The notes: a model not told the origin generated them from the letters alone. Counted from the first letter of the stretch, positions 8,539-18,510 are shown. The stretch: 64,000 nt of DNA from Flavobacterium sp. N502536 (GCF_025947345.1 NZ_CP110011.1:2728001-2792000), one strand, 5' to 3'. Numbers and translations: made by a program.

Positions 8539-9507
8539 ATGAGCATGAAAATTTATCCTTTACAATTTGAACCCATACTAAAAGACAGAATCTGGGGAGG
8601 CGAAAAACTAAAAACCATTCTGAATAAACCTATTACCTCAAAAATTACAGGAGAAAGCTGGGAATTGTCTACGGTAGAGGGAGACGTGAGCATGGTTGCC
8701 AACGGAGCGTTAAAAGGGCAATCGTTGACCGATTTAATTGATCAGTCACCAAATGAAATTTTAGGAACCGCAGTCTACGAACGATTCGGGAGTCAGTTTC
8801 CTTTGTTGTTTAAATATCTGGATGCAAGAGAAGATTTGTCGATACAAGTACATCCGAACGATCAATTGGCCAAAGAGCGTCATAATTCTTTTGGTAAAAC
8901 AGAAATGTGGTACATCATGCAGGCAGATGCCGATGCGAGAATTATTGTTGGTTTTAAAGAAGATTCGAGCAAAGAAGAATATCTGGAGAATCTTAACAAT
9001 AAAACACTGGTTTCGATTTTGGATGATGTAAAAGCCAAAGCGGGTGATGTGTTCTTTTTGGAAACCGGAACAGTTCACGCGATAGGTGCTGGACTGGTTG
9101 TGGCAGAAATTCAGCAGACATCAGACATAACGTACCGTTTGTATGATTTTGACCGCACAGATGCGCAGGGGAATACAAGAGAATTACATGTTGATTTGGC
9201 ATTGGATGCGATTAATTATAACAAAGTCGATACACAAAAAAAATATGAAACGGCCGCAAACAAATCGAATGTGATGGTGGATTGCCCGTATTTTACCACT
9301 AACTTTCTTCCGCTTGACGGGACAGTTGAAATCAGTAAAAAAGGAACAAGCTTTACCGTTTATATGTGTACCGAAGGTCATTTTGAAATTCGCTATGAAA
9401 ATGTAAATTATCAGTACAAACAAGGCGATACCGTCCTGATTCCGGCCGGGATGCACAGTTACGTCCTAAAAGGGACCGCTTCCATTTTAGAAGTATACAT
9501 CTCATAA
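8539..9507 (+). CDS. manA: Mannose-6-phosphate isomerase, class I
   Basis: A 322-residue cytosolic cupin enzyme. IWGGEKL near the N-terminus, the zinc-site segment LSIQVHPND (His and Gln ligands), KTEMWYI (Glu ligand) and ETGTVHAIG (His ligand) are all present in order, matching type I ManA of the short Bacteroidota/Firmicutes form. It converts mannose-6-phosphate to fructose-6-phosphate. Its position inside the mannosidase locus with a ROK kinase gives a complete route from free mannose to glycolysis. An ATG two codons downstream (8545) is an equally plausible start. It follows GH97 by 228 bp. Confidence 0.93.
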   Translation: MSMKIYPLQFEPILKDRIWGGEKLKTILNKPITSKITGESWELSTVEGDVSMVANGALKGQSLTDLIDQSPNEILGTAVYERFGSQFPLLFKYLDAREDLSIQVHPNDQLAKERHNSFGKTEMWYIMQADADARIIVGFKEDSSKEEYLENLNNKTLVSILDDVKAKAGDVFFLETGTVHAIGAGLVVAEIQQTSDITYRLYDFDRTDAQGNTRELHVDLALDAINYNKVDTQKKYETAANKSNVMVDCPYFTTNFLPLDGTVEISKKGTSFTVYMCTEGHFEIRYENVNYQYKQGDTVLIPAGMHSYVLKGTASILEVYIS

Positions 9508-9807
9508 AAGAAAGTCACGGAGACTATTTTTGTCATGTTACAGGTCTTTAACTAGGGTTCATGAAAACTTTATCGCGTTGAAAAATAGAGAATTGAAGAG
9601 AATTCATATTAAAAACAATAGCGATGATCAGGAACAGCAAAAATGATTAATGGAGAAAATACCTGTAAATACTGATGATTATATGTTTAATTAACTTTAA
9701 AATAATGATTTGTATAAAAAAAAGATTTACAAAATCGTTTTAGTAACTGTTTTTGTATATATTTGTGATATAATTAATAACTGCTTAATAAAAAATTAAC
9801 TCATTAG
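9508..9807 (+). promoter_or_regulatory. lacI upstream region with operator and promoter
   Basis: The palindrome TTACAAAATCGTTTTAGTAA (9727-9746; 8 of 10 half-site positions match) lies about 60 bp before lacI. It sits just upstream of TATATTTG (9758-9765), a match to the TAnnTTTG -7 element, so it covers the likely -33 region. This predicts autoregulation. The remaining ~220 bp shows no gene. Confidence 0.75.
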
Positions 9808-10818
9808 ATGAAAAAGATTACTATTAAGGATATTGCTACAGAGGCTCAGGTATCCATATCTACTGTATCTTTTGTCATCAACGGTAAAGGGGAGAAAATG
9901 GGCATTAGTCCGGCAGTAATCAAAAAGGTGCAGGAAGTGGCTGAAAAGCTGAATTACAGACCAAGTATGATTGCGACCAGTCTGAGAACCGGGAAGACCA
10001 GATCTATCGGACTTATTGTCGAAGATATTTCGAATCAGTTCTTTGCAGACCTTGCCAGAGTTATCGAAGATGAAGCAAAGAGTATTGATTACAGAGTTTT
10101 TTATTGCAGTACAGGAGGAGATGACGGACGTTCTGAAGAATTAATACACAGTTTATTACAGGCAAATGTAGACGGCTTTATTGTCACACCAACGCAGAAT
10201 TTGGAAAATAGTATTGACCTTCTTTTAAAGTTAAAAAAACCGGTCGTATTAATCGACAGGTATTTTCCGGGACAAAGAGTGAGTCATGTGGTGATGGACA
10301 ATTATGAAGCTTCCAACTCGGCTGCAAAATATCTGATAGCTAAAGGCCGTAAAAACATAGCGGTGGTAAACAATACCTCCGAAATGATTCAGATGAAACT
10401 GCGTGAGGATGGCTACAGGGATGCTTTGAAAGAAGCAGAAATGTACAACCCGTCGCTTGTTCTTCATATGGATTACCATACCAATGAAGAAACAAGAATA
10501 GCCGGTATAATTGGGTTCTTTGAGAAAAATCCGGAGATCGATGCGGTTTTGTTTTTGGCAAATTATATGGGACTTGCGGGACTTCAGGCTTTTAGAAGAA
10601 TGGGAGTTAAAATTCCCGAAGACATTTCGGTGATTAGTTTTGACGACCACGACAGTTTTAAATTGCATACGCCAACGATAACTGTTATTGCACAGCCGAT
10701 AGAAGATATTGCTGTAAAATCCATCCAGTTGTTAATGAGTCAGATGACGGATATGGAGAAATTTGAAATAGAAAAAAGTCTTAAAAAAGGAAAACTGATT
10801 GTCAGAGAATCGGTTTAA
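9808..10818 (+). CDS. LacI-family transcriptional regulator of the mannose locus
   Basis: A 336-residue protein. Residues 3-50 form the LacI helix-turn-helix and hinge: TIKDIATEAQVSISTVSFV, then NYRPSMIATSLRTGKT. The rest is a periplasmic-binding-protein-like effector domain starting at SIGLIVEDISNQFF, with the typical VISFDDHD and P-x-ITVIAQP segments near the end. It likely binds a mannose-derived sugar or phosphate. Three shared palindromes with central TCG, upstream of GH97, of itself and of susC, are its probable operators, making it the local regulator in place of the hybrid two-component or ECF systems used by many such loci. Confidence 0.92.
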   Translation: MKKITIKDIATEAQVSISTVSFVINGKGEKMGISPAVIKKVQEVAEKLNYRPSMIATSLRTGKTRSIGLIVEDISNQFFADLARVIEDEAKSIDYRVFYCSTGGDDGRSEELIHSLLQANVDGFIVTPTQNLENSIDLLLKLKKPVVLIDRYFPGQRVSHVVMDNYEASNSAAKYLIAKGRKNIAVVNNTSEMIQMKLREDGYRDALKEAEMYNPSLVLHMDYHTNEETRIAGIIGFFEKNPEIDAVLFLANYMGLAGLQAFRRMGVKIPEDISVISFDDHDSFKLHTPTITVIAQPIEDIAVKSIQLLMSQMTDMEKFEIEKSLKKGKLIVRESV

Positions 10819-11125
10819 TTTTTTGGGAAGAAAAAAATAAAGAGAAAAAGGAACGTATCGTTTTTTTTTACTCCTTTTACTAAATCGTTTTAGTAAAATT
10901 TAGGTCAGATAAATGGAGAATCAATTGTTTTTTTGACCGGTTTACGATATCGATTTCTTAAAAGAAAGGCTAATAAACATGACTATTACACCAAGGTATT
11001 TATAAGGTGAAAGTCTTATAGATACCTTAATTCTAAAACCGAGTGCAAAATTTTTATTAATTATTTAAAAACAATCAAATTAAAAACAATCACAAAAATC
11101 AAAACAAACAAATAACCAAAAAAAA
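10819..11125 (+). promoter_or_regulatory. susC upstream region with LacI-type operator
   Basis: TTACTAAATCGTTTTAGTAA (10877-10896), extended two more paired bases on each side, is the best-conserved of the three operators (11 of 12 half-site positions pair). It lies 230 bp before susC, leaving a long AT-rich 5' leader. A TAnnTTTG element is not obvious here. Confidence 0.72.
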
Positions 11126-14100
11126 ATGCTTATGAAACGAATATTGGCAGTGTTAGGAATGGTGTTGTTCAGCAGCTTAGGAGTTGTGGCGCAAAACCGA
11201 TTGATAACAGGCATAGTGGCTGATGCAGAGAACAAGGGAATTGTTGCTGCATCGATTGAGGTTCAGGGAAAACCGTATAGTGCAATTACTGATGCGGAAG
11301 GCCGATTTAAAATGAATGTTCCCGAAGGACCGGTTACTTTAAAGGTATCCTCTATAGGTTTTACATCGCAATCAATCGTATTGCAGCAAAACCAAAACAA
11401 AATTTCAGTGGTATTGGTAGAAAATACTCAGGAATTAAAAGACGTTGTAGTAACCTCGTTTGGAGTTAAAAAACAAAAGAAAAGTTTAGGTTATGCCGTT
11501 GGAGAACTGAAAGGCGATGACCTGACAAAAAATAAAGAAATTAACTTAGGGAATGCCCTTCAGGGGAAAATTGCCGGGGTTAACGTTTCTGCGCCGGTTA
11601 CGGGGCCGTCAGGATCCAGCCGTGTGGTAATTCGTGGAGCAACTTCGGCTTCAGGATTGAACCAGCCTTTATATGTTGTGGATGGTATTCCAATTGATAA
11701 CAGCCAGCAAGGAAACGCAGGAATGTGGGGAGGAGCTGATAAAGGAGACGGTATGTCTTCTTTCAATCCTGATGATATCGCTTCTATGTCGGTATTAAAA
11801 GGTAGTGCCGCTTCTGCTCTTTACGGATACAGAGGATCAAACGGTGTAATCTTAATTACGACTAAAAAAGGAAAAACAGGAACCGGAATTGGAGTAGATT
11901 TTAGTACCAACTCTACTTTTAATACACCGGCAAGTTTATTGAAATGGCAAGATCAATACGGAGCGGGAGCACCGGTAAATGGTGTCGCTACAAGATTTAA
12001 AAGCCTACAGGAACTTAGAGATGCGTATTATTTTGCGTGGGGAGATAAATACGACGGAACACCTTCTTTGGCTATTGACGGAACTACTAAACCTTACCAG
12101 GCTTACGGAAAAGATAACGTTGAAAACTTCTACAGAACCGGATTTTCTTTCAGTAACACGTTGGCTATTTCAGGTGGAAGCGAAACTACTAATTTCAGAT
12201 TGTCTTTCGGAAATACAAAAGATGAATCGATCATGCCGGGAACAAACTTTGGAAGAAATAACATTGCTTTAAGTTTAAATTCAGCAGTAAATAAAAAAAT
12301 AAGCATCGAGTCTAACGCTCAGTACATCACAGAGAAAAGTCGCAACCGACCTTATTTGAATGACTCTCCAAGAAACCCTTCTTTTCCAACTACTTTCCTG
12401 ACACCGGGTACTGATATCAGATGGATCAGTAATGGTTTTGATGAAAATGGTGGCGAGGCTGATTATTTTGGAACAAACAACTACCACACAAATCCTTACT
12501 TTGCATCACAATCGCCTTTAAACGATGACCTTAGAAAACGTTTTATCGGTTCTGCAAAAGTAAATTACAACATTACTGATAAAATCTACGCAAGAGCAGT
12601 TCTTGGAGTGGATGATATTAACTATGAGTACACGGAGATTGAGCCTACCGGAATCAACTACCTTCCGGGCGGATCTTATGAAAACAGATTAGAAAACCGT
12701 TCAGAATACAATGCTTCGGGTTATTTAGGGTACAAAGGCGATATCGTTAAAAACCTTTCTTTAGATGCTTTCATTGGAGCTAACCGTCAACACAACAGAT
12801 TTAGCGGAATTAAAATGAAAGGGAATAACTTCATTGTTCCATTCCAATATTTCTATGGAAATACACAACCGGCTCAAACGGAGAAATTATTTGGTGAAAC
12901 TGAAGTAAACTCTCTTTTTTATTCGGCTGATATCGGATACAAAGATTTCTTATATGTAAGTTTAACAGGTCGTGAAGACTGGTTCTCTACTTTAGATCCA
13001 TCCAGCAACAGCACATTTTATCCATCTGTGAGTTCAAGTTTTATTTATTCTGAAGTAATCGATTTACCGGAATGGATGTCATACGGAAAATTCAGAGCAG
13101 GTTGGGGTAACGTAGGAGGTGGATTGCAGGAAGCTTATGCTTTATCTTTAAATTATACTTCGCCAGACGGACAAACAGATTCTTTGGGACAACCAATTTT
13201 GGGTGTTAAAGGAGAAACAGTTCCGAATAAATTTTTAAAACCTTATAACGTAACTACAATCGAGTTTGGTTTCGAAAATACATTCTTCAACAACAGAGTA
13301 AGTACAGATTTGACTTTCTACAGCAAGAAAACGACGAATGATATTACAGATGCCGATATTTCTCAGGCTTCTGGTTACAGAACAACTAAAATTAACGTGG
13401 GAGAAATCCTGAACAAAGGGGTTGAATTTGCAGTTAATGTAAAAGCGGTTAAAACACCAAATTTCTCTTGGAGTGTAGGCTATAATTTTGCTTATAACAA
13501 TAGTGAGGTTCTTAACCTTTCAGATAAAATTACAACCAAATCATTGGAAGGAAACAGAGACGGAAGAGCTTCTGTGGTGTTAGAAAAAGGACAGCCTTTT
13601 GGAGTAATTAAAGCGTACGACTATTTAAGAGATGCTAACGGAAACGTTGTATTGGATACTAATGGAAAATTCCTGAGAGGGAACCTGATTATTGCAGGAC
13701 AAGGTGTTGCACCAACATCTATGGGACTTTCAAATGATTTCCAGTATAAAAACTTTACACTTTCAGTTTTTGTAGATGCTAAATTTGGTGGAGAGATTTA
13801 TTCTGCGACCAACCAGTTAGGAGCCCGTTACGGATTAACAGAACAAACACTTTCTGGTCGTGAAGGCGGAGTTGCCGTAACCGGAAAAGATGTTAACGGA
13901 AATGCGGTAAACACAACTGTTTCGGCTTACGATTACTGGAGAAGCTATAGTGATGTAACTTCAAATTTTGTATACGATGCCGATTTTGTGAAACTAAGAG
14001 CCATTTCATTTAGCTATAATTTCCCAAAAACATATTTGTCAAAAACACCATTTCAAGCCATCAGCTTAGCGTTTTCAGCACATAATTTATGGACGATTTA

Positions 14101-14221
14101 CGACAAAGTTCCAAACATTGACCCGGAATCAAACTATTCTAATAGTAATGCCCAAGGTATGGAAAGAGCTTCTATGCCTTTGACCAGAAACTATGGATTG
14201 ACACTTAATGTGAAATTTTAA
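11126..14221 (+). CDS. SusC/RagA-family TonB-linked outer-membrane transporter
   Basis: A 1031-residue outer-membrane protein. A signal peptide ends at VVAQ. A carboxypeptidase-D regulatory-like domain (about 26-105, NRLITGIVADAENKGI) follows, then a TonB box-like stretch (LKDVVVTSFG), a plug domain (GKIAGVNV, VVIRGATSA, PLYVVDGIPID, VLKGSAASALYG, GVILITTKKG), and a ~780-residue barrel closing with NYGLTLNVKF. It forms the pedal-bin glycan importer with the SusD protein encoded 16 bp downstream. A second ATG two codons in (11132) is the more typical start. Expected cargo, from neighbours, is a mannose-rich glycan or glycopeptide. Confidence 0.95.
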   Translation: MLMKRILAVLGMVLFSSLGVVAQNRLITGIVADAENKGIVAASIEVQGKPYSAITDAEGRFKMNVPEGPVTLKVSSIGFTSQSIVLQQNQNKISVVLVENTQELKDVVVTSFGVKKQKKSLGYAVGELKGDDLTKNKEINLGNALQGKIAGVNVSAPVTGPSGSSRVVIRGATSASGLNQPLYVVDGIPIDNSQQGNAGMWGGADKGDGMSSFNPDDIASMSVLKGSAASALYGYRGSNGVILITTKKGKTGTGIGVDFSTNSTFNTPASLLKWQDQYGAGAPVNGVATRFKSLQELRDAYYFAWGDKYDGTPSLAIDGTTKPYQAYGKDNVENFYRTGFSFSNTLAISGGSETTNFRLSFGNTKDESIMPGTNFGRNNIALSLNSAVNKKISIESNAQYITEKSRNRPYLNDSPRNPSFPTTFLTPGTDIRWISNGFDENGGEADYFGTNNYHTNPYFASQSPLNDDLRKRFIGSAKVNYNITDKIYARAVLGVDDINYEYTEIEPTGINYLPGGSYENRLENRSEYNASGYLGYKGDIVKNLSLDAFIGANRQHNRFSGIKMKGNNFIVPFQYFYGNTQPAQTEKLFGETEVNSLFYSADIGYKDFLYVSLTGREDWFSTLDPSSNSTFYPSVSSSFIYSEVIDLPEWMSYGKFRAGWGNVGGGLQEAYALSLNYTSPDGQTDSLGQPILGVKGETVPNKFLKPYNVTTIEFGFENTFFNNRVSTDLTFYSKKTTNDITDADISQASGYRTTKINVGEILNKGVEFAVNVKAVKTPNFSWSVGYNFAYNNSEVLNLSDKITTKSLEGNRDGRASVVLEKGQPFGVIKAYDYLRDANGNVVLDTNGKFLRGNLIIAGQGVAPTSMGLSNDFQYKNFTLSVFVDAKFGGEIYSATNQLGARYGLTEQTLSGREGGVAVTGKDVNGNAVNTTVSAYDYWRSYSDVTSNFVYDADFVKLRAISFSYNFPKTYLSKTPFQAISLAFSAHNLWTIYDKVPNIDPESNYSNSNAQGMERASMPLTRNYGLTLNVKF

Positions 14222-14236
14222 TAATCAAACCGAAAG

Positions 14237-15754
14237 ATGAAAAATAAATATATAAAAATATTTTGTATCGCAATTGTGGGGGCAATGACATTGGCTTCAT
14301 GCGATAAAGGATTCGAAGAGTTAAACAGGAATCCAAATGCTTTGCTTGATCCGGCTGTAAAATCAATGTTTACACTTGCTGAGATCTACGTTGACGGGCA
14401 AGATTTTTCAAATACCAGAGGAAATAACCTGTATGCGGCACAAATCGTTCAGCAATTTTCTTCATTAGGAGGACCAGGTTCAAAATATACCTATTCTCCG
14501 GAATATTCTGCAGCACTTTTTGGCGAGTCTTACGGTAAAGGATTGAATCAGATTTTTCAATTAATGTCGGTTGCAAAAGACGCACCGGAAAACTCAAACA
14601 TGATTCAGGCTTGTAGAATCATGAAGGTGTTTATGTTTCAAAAATTGACAGATACTTACGGTGAAGTTCCTTATTTTGATGCAGGTAAAGGATACAATGG
14701 AAACGTTTTTGCCCCAAAATATGACACACAGGAAGCGATCTACAACGACCTTTTAAAAGAATTAGACGAAGCAGGTGATGCTTTAGATGCTAATAAACCA
14801 TTCGTTGGTAATGCCGATTTGTACTACCAAAGTAATGTTGCCAAATGGAAAAAACTGGCAAACTCTTTAATGTTGAGAGTAGCGATGCGTTTGTCTAAAG
14901 TAAATCCTGCCAAAGCAAAACAATACGTAGAGAAAGCAGTATCAAAAGGTGTTTTTACTTCTAATGACGACAGTCTTGTTTTAAAACACGATTCAGGTCC
15001 GGCTGGGGTTAAAACCAATCCAATTACCTCTTCATGGGTTCAGAATGATCTGAACAAAGGAGATGCAAACATCAAATTCAGTAAAACCTATATCGATGCG
15101 TTGAAAAACAGTAACGATCCGCGTTTAAGAATCTACGCTAAACTGGAAGCTTCAGGAAACAACAATCCGGCAGTCCAGCAAGGTCTTGCAAACGATGCTA
15201 AAGAATTTCCGGGAGGAGACAAAAAACTGTTTTCAGATCCGAACACTTCTACGGTTTTACGTTTAGATGCCCCAACTTTAATCATGTCTTATGCTGAGGT
15301 ACAATTTATATTAGCAGAAGCTGCGGTAAAAGGCTGGAATGTTGGAGGAAATGCACAAAAGTTTTATGAAGATGGTGTAAAAGCTGCGATGCAAATTCTG
15401 GTAATTTTTGGAGACAAAGTACCGGCGGTTACCACTGCAGAATACAACACCTATATCGCGGCGAATCCGTTTAAAGCGGCAGGAACCGAAGCTCAGAAAA
15501 TCGAGCAGATTATCACTCAAAAATGGATTGTATTACTTTTCAATGGTTTTGAAGCATTTTCAGAATACAGAAGAACAGGATATCCGGTTTTAGTTCCTGT
15601 GAATGATCCAACAGGAGAAACGAAAGGAACTGTACCAAGAAGATTAATCTACGATCAGTCCGAATTGATCACAAATTCGGCTAATTATAAAGAAGCCATA
15701 GCACGCCAGGGGTTGGATTTAATGACAACCAGAATCTGGTGGGATAAACAATAG
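14237..15754 (+). CDS. SusD/RagB-family nutrient-binding lipoprotein
   Basis: A 505-residue surface lipoprotein. The signal peptide ends in a lipobox (TLASC, Cys at about residue 22). The RagB/SusD N-terminal helical region follows (FEELNRNPNA, LTDTYGEVPYFDAG, the TPR-like helices WKKLANSLMLRVAMRLSKV), and the C-terminal domain starts around residue 340 (APTLIMSYAEVQFILAEAA, QKWIVLLFNGFEAFSEYRRTGYP). The LNRNPNA and RRTGYP signatures put it in the SusD-like group often annotated as SusD/RagB or DUF3823-free type. It captures glycan for the adjacent SusC. Confidence 0.95.
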   Translation: MKNKYIKIFCIAIVGAMTLASCDKGFEELNRNPNALLDPAVKSMFTLAEIYVDGQDFSNTRGNNLYAAQIVQQFSSLGGPGSKYTYSPEYSAALFGESYGKGLNQIFQLMSVAKDAPENSNMIQACRIMKVFMFQKLTDTYGEVPYFDAGKGYNGNVFAPKYDTQEAIYNDLLKELDEAGDALDANKPFVGNADLYYQSNVAKWKKLANSLMLRVAMRLSKVNPAKAKQYVEKAVSKGVFTSNDDSLVLKHDSGPAGVKTNPITSSWVQNDLNKGDANIKFSKTYIDALKNSNDPRLRIYAKLEASGNNNPAVQQGLANDAKEFPGGDKKLFSDPNTSTVLRLDAPTLIMSYAEVQFILAEAAVKGWNVGGNAQKFYEDGVKAAMQILVIFGDKVPAVTTAEYNTYIAANPFKAAGTEAQKIEQIITQKWIVLLFNGFEAFSEYRRTGYPVLVPVNDPTGETKGTVPRRLIYDQSELITNSANYKEAIARQGLDLMTTRIWWDKQ

Positions 15755-16313
15755 TTTAAAAATTGTGGTGAGTTAGTTGAGTTAAGCCGGGTAGGGATAC
15801 CTGTACCTCCCGGCTTATTTTTAATTTTCTGTTTGATTTTCATTACATTAGAGGAATGGTATCGAAAATAGTTCGCCAGGTTTAAATCCCTTTTTTTCGC
15901 AAAAGACAAGTTGCTTCTGCTGAAAAAGATGGAATAACCATTCAAAGAACTTATAATTAGACAGCCTTTTAAGGAATCGAAAATCAGAAATCGAAGATCT
16001 AAAGTCAACAATCTAAAACGAATTAAAGCTAGGCAGCCGTAAAAAAAGGAAATGATTTCAGAGTATTTTGTTAGTTACTTTTATTCCGTATTAAACCTTT
16101 AAGCGAGAAGGAAATAATTAAAAAATAATTATCCTTCTCCAACTGCCGGCGATCGAATTAAAAAAAATGAATTACACCCAAAGCGTTAATTTATTGTTCA
16201 GCTAATACCGATTCAGTATTCAATGTAGTCTCATAAAAAGTGGACTATTTCATAGGATATCGGCAGTGTACCAGAAAATAAACGACTAGATATATAATTA
16301 TAATTGGTATAAA
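15755..16313. other. Spacer between SusD and beta-mannosidase
   Basis: The first 70 bp contain the susCD terminator. Further on is a long-range inverted repeat ACTGCCG (about 16142) / CGGCAGT (16261-16267), enclosing TAGTC / GACTA, which may form leader structure for the glycosidase operon. An open stretch on the minus strand (15685-16011) overlaps the susD end and has no family features; I regard it as chance. Confidence 0.45.
15784..15826 (+). terminator. Intrinsic terminator after susCD
   Basis: Stem AAGCCGGG (15784-15791) / CCCGGCTT (15809-15816), extended inside by GGTA-type pairs, then ATTTTTAATTTT. Confidence 0.85.
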
Positions 16314-18302
16314 ATGGAGTATACAAAAAGATTTTATTGGTTTGTCGGCGTTTGTCTCGCCAATTTTTCATTGGCGGCAAATGCCCAAAACACAGATTTA
16401 AAAACCGGCTGGAAGTATCGGGAGACTAAAACGACCCAATGGCACCCTGCGACAGTTCCGGGAGAAATACATACCGATTTACTCAACAATAAAACCATAC
16501 CGGATCCATTTTACCGGGACAATGAAAAAAAACTGACCTGGATTGAAAAGAAAGATTGGGAATATAAAACCACTTTCAAAGTAAGTCCGGAAACTTTAAA
16601 AAAGAAAAACACCGACCTCGTTTTTGACGGATTGGATACTTACGCCACCGTTTATTTGAACAATCAGCTGGTTTTAAAAGCCGATAATATGTTCCTGCAA
16701 TGGCGTGTCGATGTAAAAAAGATACTAAAATCAGGAAACAACGATCTGCTTATTGTGTTCAAATCGGCACAAAATGTAGTCGATTCTCTGGCCAAGAAAG
16801 ATTTACCGTTTGTAATTCCCGACAATCCGCGTGCGTATGTGCGTAAAGCGCAATATCATTTTGGATGGGATTGGGGACCAAAATTCACCACTTGCGGAAT
16901 CTGGAAAACACCGAGGTTAGAAGCTTACGACAAAAAAACTCCGGAGAAACCCTATGTATTAGATCGTAAAATCGAATTGGTTCAGGAACCGGATAAGGTT
17001 GGTAAAACCTTTTATTTTAAAATAGACGGAAAGCCTGTTTATATGAAAGGCGCCAATTACATTCCGTCTGATGCATTTCTTTCGAGAGTCACCAAAAAAG
17101 AATACGAAAAAGTAATAGGCAGGGCCAAAGAAGCCAACATGAACATGCTTCGCGTTTGGGGAGGTGGTATTTATGAAGACGATTATTTCTACGATTTATG
17201 TGATAAAAACGGAATCTACGTTTGGCAGGATTTTATGTTTGCCGGAACAATGGTACCGGGAGACGATGCTTTTTTTGCCAATGTAAAAAAAGAGGTTCAG
17301 TACCAGGTGAAACGTTTACGCCATCACAAGAGTATTGTTTTGTGGTGTGGAAATAACGAAATCGACGAAGCCTTTAAAGATTGGGGATGGCAAAAAAGCA
17401 TGAAAATGCCCAAACAGGATTCAATTCGTTTATGGAAAGATTACGTTCGTTTGTTTCAGGACAGTATTCCAAAATGGGTAAAAGAAGTAGACAATAAACG
17501 ACCATATATCAGCTCTTCGCCATCGTTCCACTGGTCGAAAGCAAAAAGTTTAACCGAGGGAGACAGTCATTATTGGGGAACCTGGTGGGGACTGGAAGAT
17601 GTTGAAGCCGTACAAAATAAAACAGGTCGTTTTGTGAGCGAATACGGAATGCAGGCGATGCCTAACTATTCGTCTATCGAAAGATTTACAAATCCTGAAG
17701 ATCGATATTTATATTCCGATATTTTACAGGCCCATCAAAAAGCCGGAAAAGGATTCATGAAATTAGATTCGTATTTGAACAGGTATTTCATTGATTCGAC
17801 CAAAATAAAGAAAATGAATGTGGAGGACTATACCTACCTCACACAGTGTTTACAGTATTATTCGCTTAAAAATATTATCGGAATCCACCGTTCCAAAGCA
17901 CCCTATAATATGGGAACATTGGTTTGGCAGCTCAACGATTGCTGGCCGGTAGCCAGCTGGAGTGTCACCGATTATTACGACCGACAGCCTAAAGCAGCCT
18001 GGTACGCCATGAAGGAAGCTTATCGCGATGATAAAACTCCTGAAATTGATTTAACCCGTCCGATCAATCTGAAACTAGAGGACCCGAAAATCAGCTGGCA
18101 GGTCAAAGGCAATCAACTTATTTTAAAAGCTTCAAAATTTGCCAAATACGTCAATGTTTCGATAAAAGGATACACCGGAAAATGGACCGACAACTATTTC
18201 GATCTGAAAGCCGGAGAAGAAAAAACAATTACGTTTGAAGGAAAAATGGCAAAACCAGAGGTTAGAGTTTATTCTTTATATGATGTTCTTAAGAGGTACT
18301 AA
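16314..18302 (+). CDS. GH2 beta-mannosidase lacking two Ig-like domains
   Basis: A 662-residue exported enzyme (signal peptide ends AANAQ). The sugar-binding N-terminal domain (GWKYRET through GIWKTPRLEAY) and the (beta/alpha)8 catalytic domain (MKGANYIPSDAF onward) match GH2 beta-mannosidases. Glu349 in WCGNNE is the acid/base and Glu443 in SEYG the nucleophile. Family members are usually about 820-865 residues. Here the text jumps from the first domain (residue 205) almost straight to the conserved segment before the barrel, and again from the end of the barrel (residue 570) to the last beta domain. The two intervening Ig-like domains are absent without a frameshift. It would remove the core beta-1,4-mannose of N-glycans. 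Confidence 0.9.
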   Translation: MEYTKRFYWFVGVCLANFSLAANAQNTDLKTGWKYRETKTTQWHPATVPGEIHTDLLNNKTIPDPFYRDNEKKLTWIEKKDWEYKTTFKVSPETLKKKNTDLVFDGLDTYATVYLNNQLVLKADNMFLQWRVDVKKILKSGNNDLLIVFKSAQNVVDSLAKKDLPFVIPDNPRAYVRKAQYHFGWDWGPKFTTCGIWKTPRLEAYDKKTPEKPYVLDRKIELVQEPDKVGKTFYFKIDGKPVYMKGANYIPSDAFLSRVTKKEYEKVIGRAKEANMNMLRVWGGGIYEDDYFYDLCDKNGIYVWQDFMFAGTMVPGDDAFFANVKKEVQYQVKRLRHHKSIVLWCGNNEIDEAFKDWGWQKSMKMPKQDSIRLWKDYVRLFQDSIPKWVKEVDNKRPYISSSPSFHWSKAKSLTEGDSHYWGTWWGLEDVEAVQNKTGRFVSEYGMQAMPNYSSIERFTNPEDRYLYSDILQAHQKAGKGFMKLDSYLNRYFIDSTKIKKMNVEDYTYLTQCLQYYSLKNIIGIHRSKAPYNMGTLVWQLNDCWPVASWSVTDYYDRQPKAAWYAMKEAYRDDKTPEIDLTRPINLKLEDPKISWQVKGNQLILKASKFAKYVNVSIKGYTGKWTDNYFDLKAGEEKTITFEGKMAKPEVRVYSLYDVLKRY

Positions 18303-18510
18303 GGTTCTGAGAGGCTGAGGTTCTGAGTCTTTTTTAGGTACAAAAGGTTCAGAGTTTCAAAGGTTCAAAGCGACAAAGGTTTTCTGGCAGTGCGTTTGCT
18401 TGGCGAGCTTTGCGTAAAACCTTGCGCACTTTGCGGTTAAATTTTAGAAAAAACAGTTGTGTAAATCGGTGTCATCCGTGGCCCATCACACAAGTCAAAT
18501 AAAATAATAT
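18303..18510. repeat. Spacer of word-like low-complexity repeats
   Basis: It contains tandemly varied words (AGGTTCTGAG, AAGGTTCAGAG, AAAGGTTCAAAG) and TTTGCGTAAAACCTTGCGCACTT-type text (kept under 20 nt here: TTTGCGTAAAACCTTGCG), then GTCATCCGTGGCCCATCAC. Similar non-coding word runs are common between Flavobacterium genes from memory. No ORF. Confidence 0.5.

Noticed and set aside
15685..16011. 108-residue minus-strand ORF after susD
   Set aside because: It overlaps the end of susD and its terminator, has no recognisable domain and low-quality composition; treated as chance.
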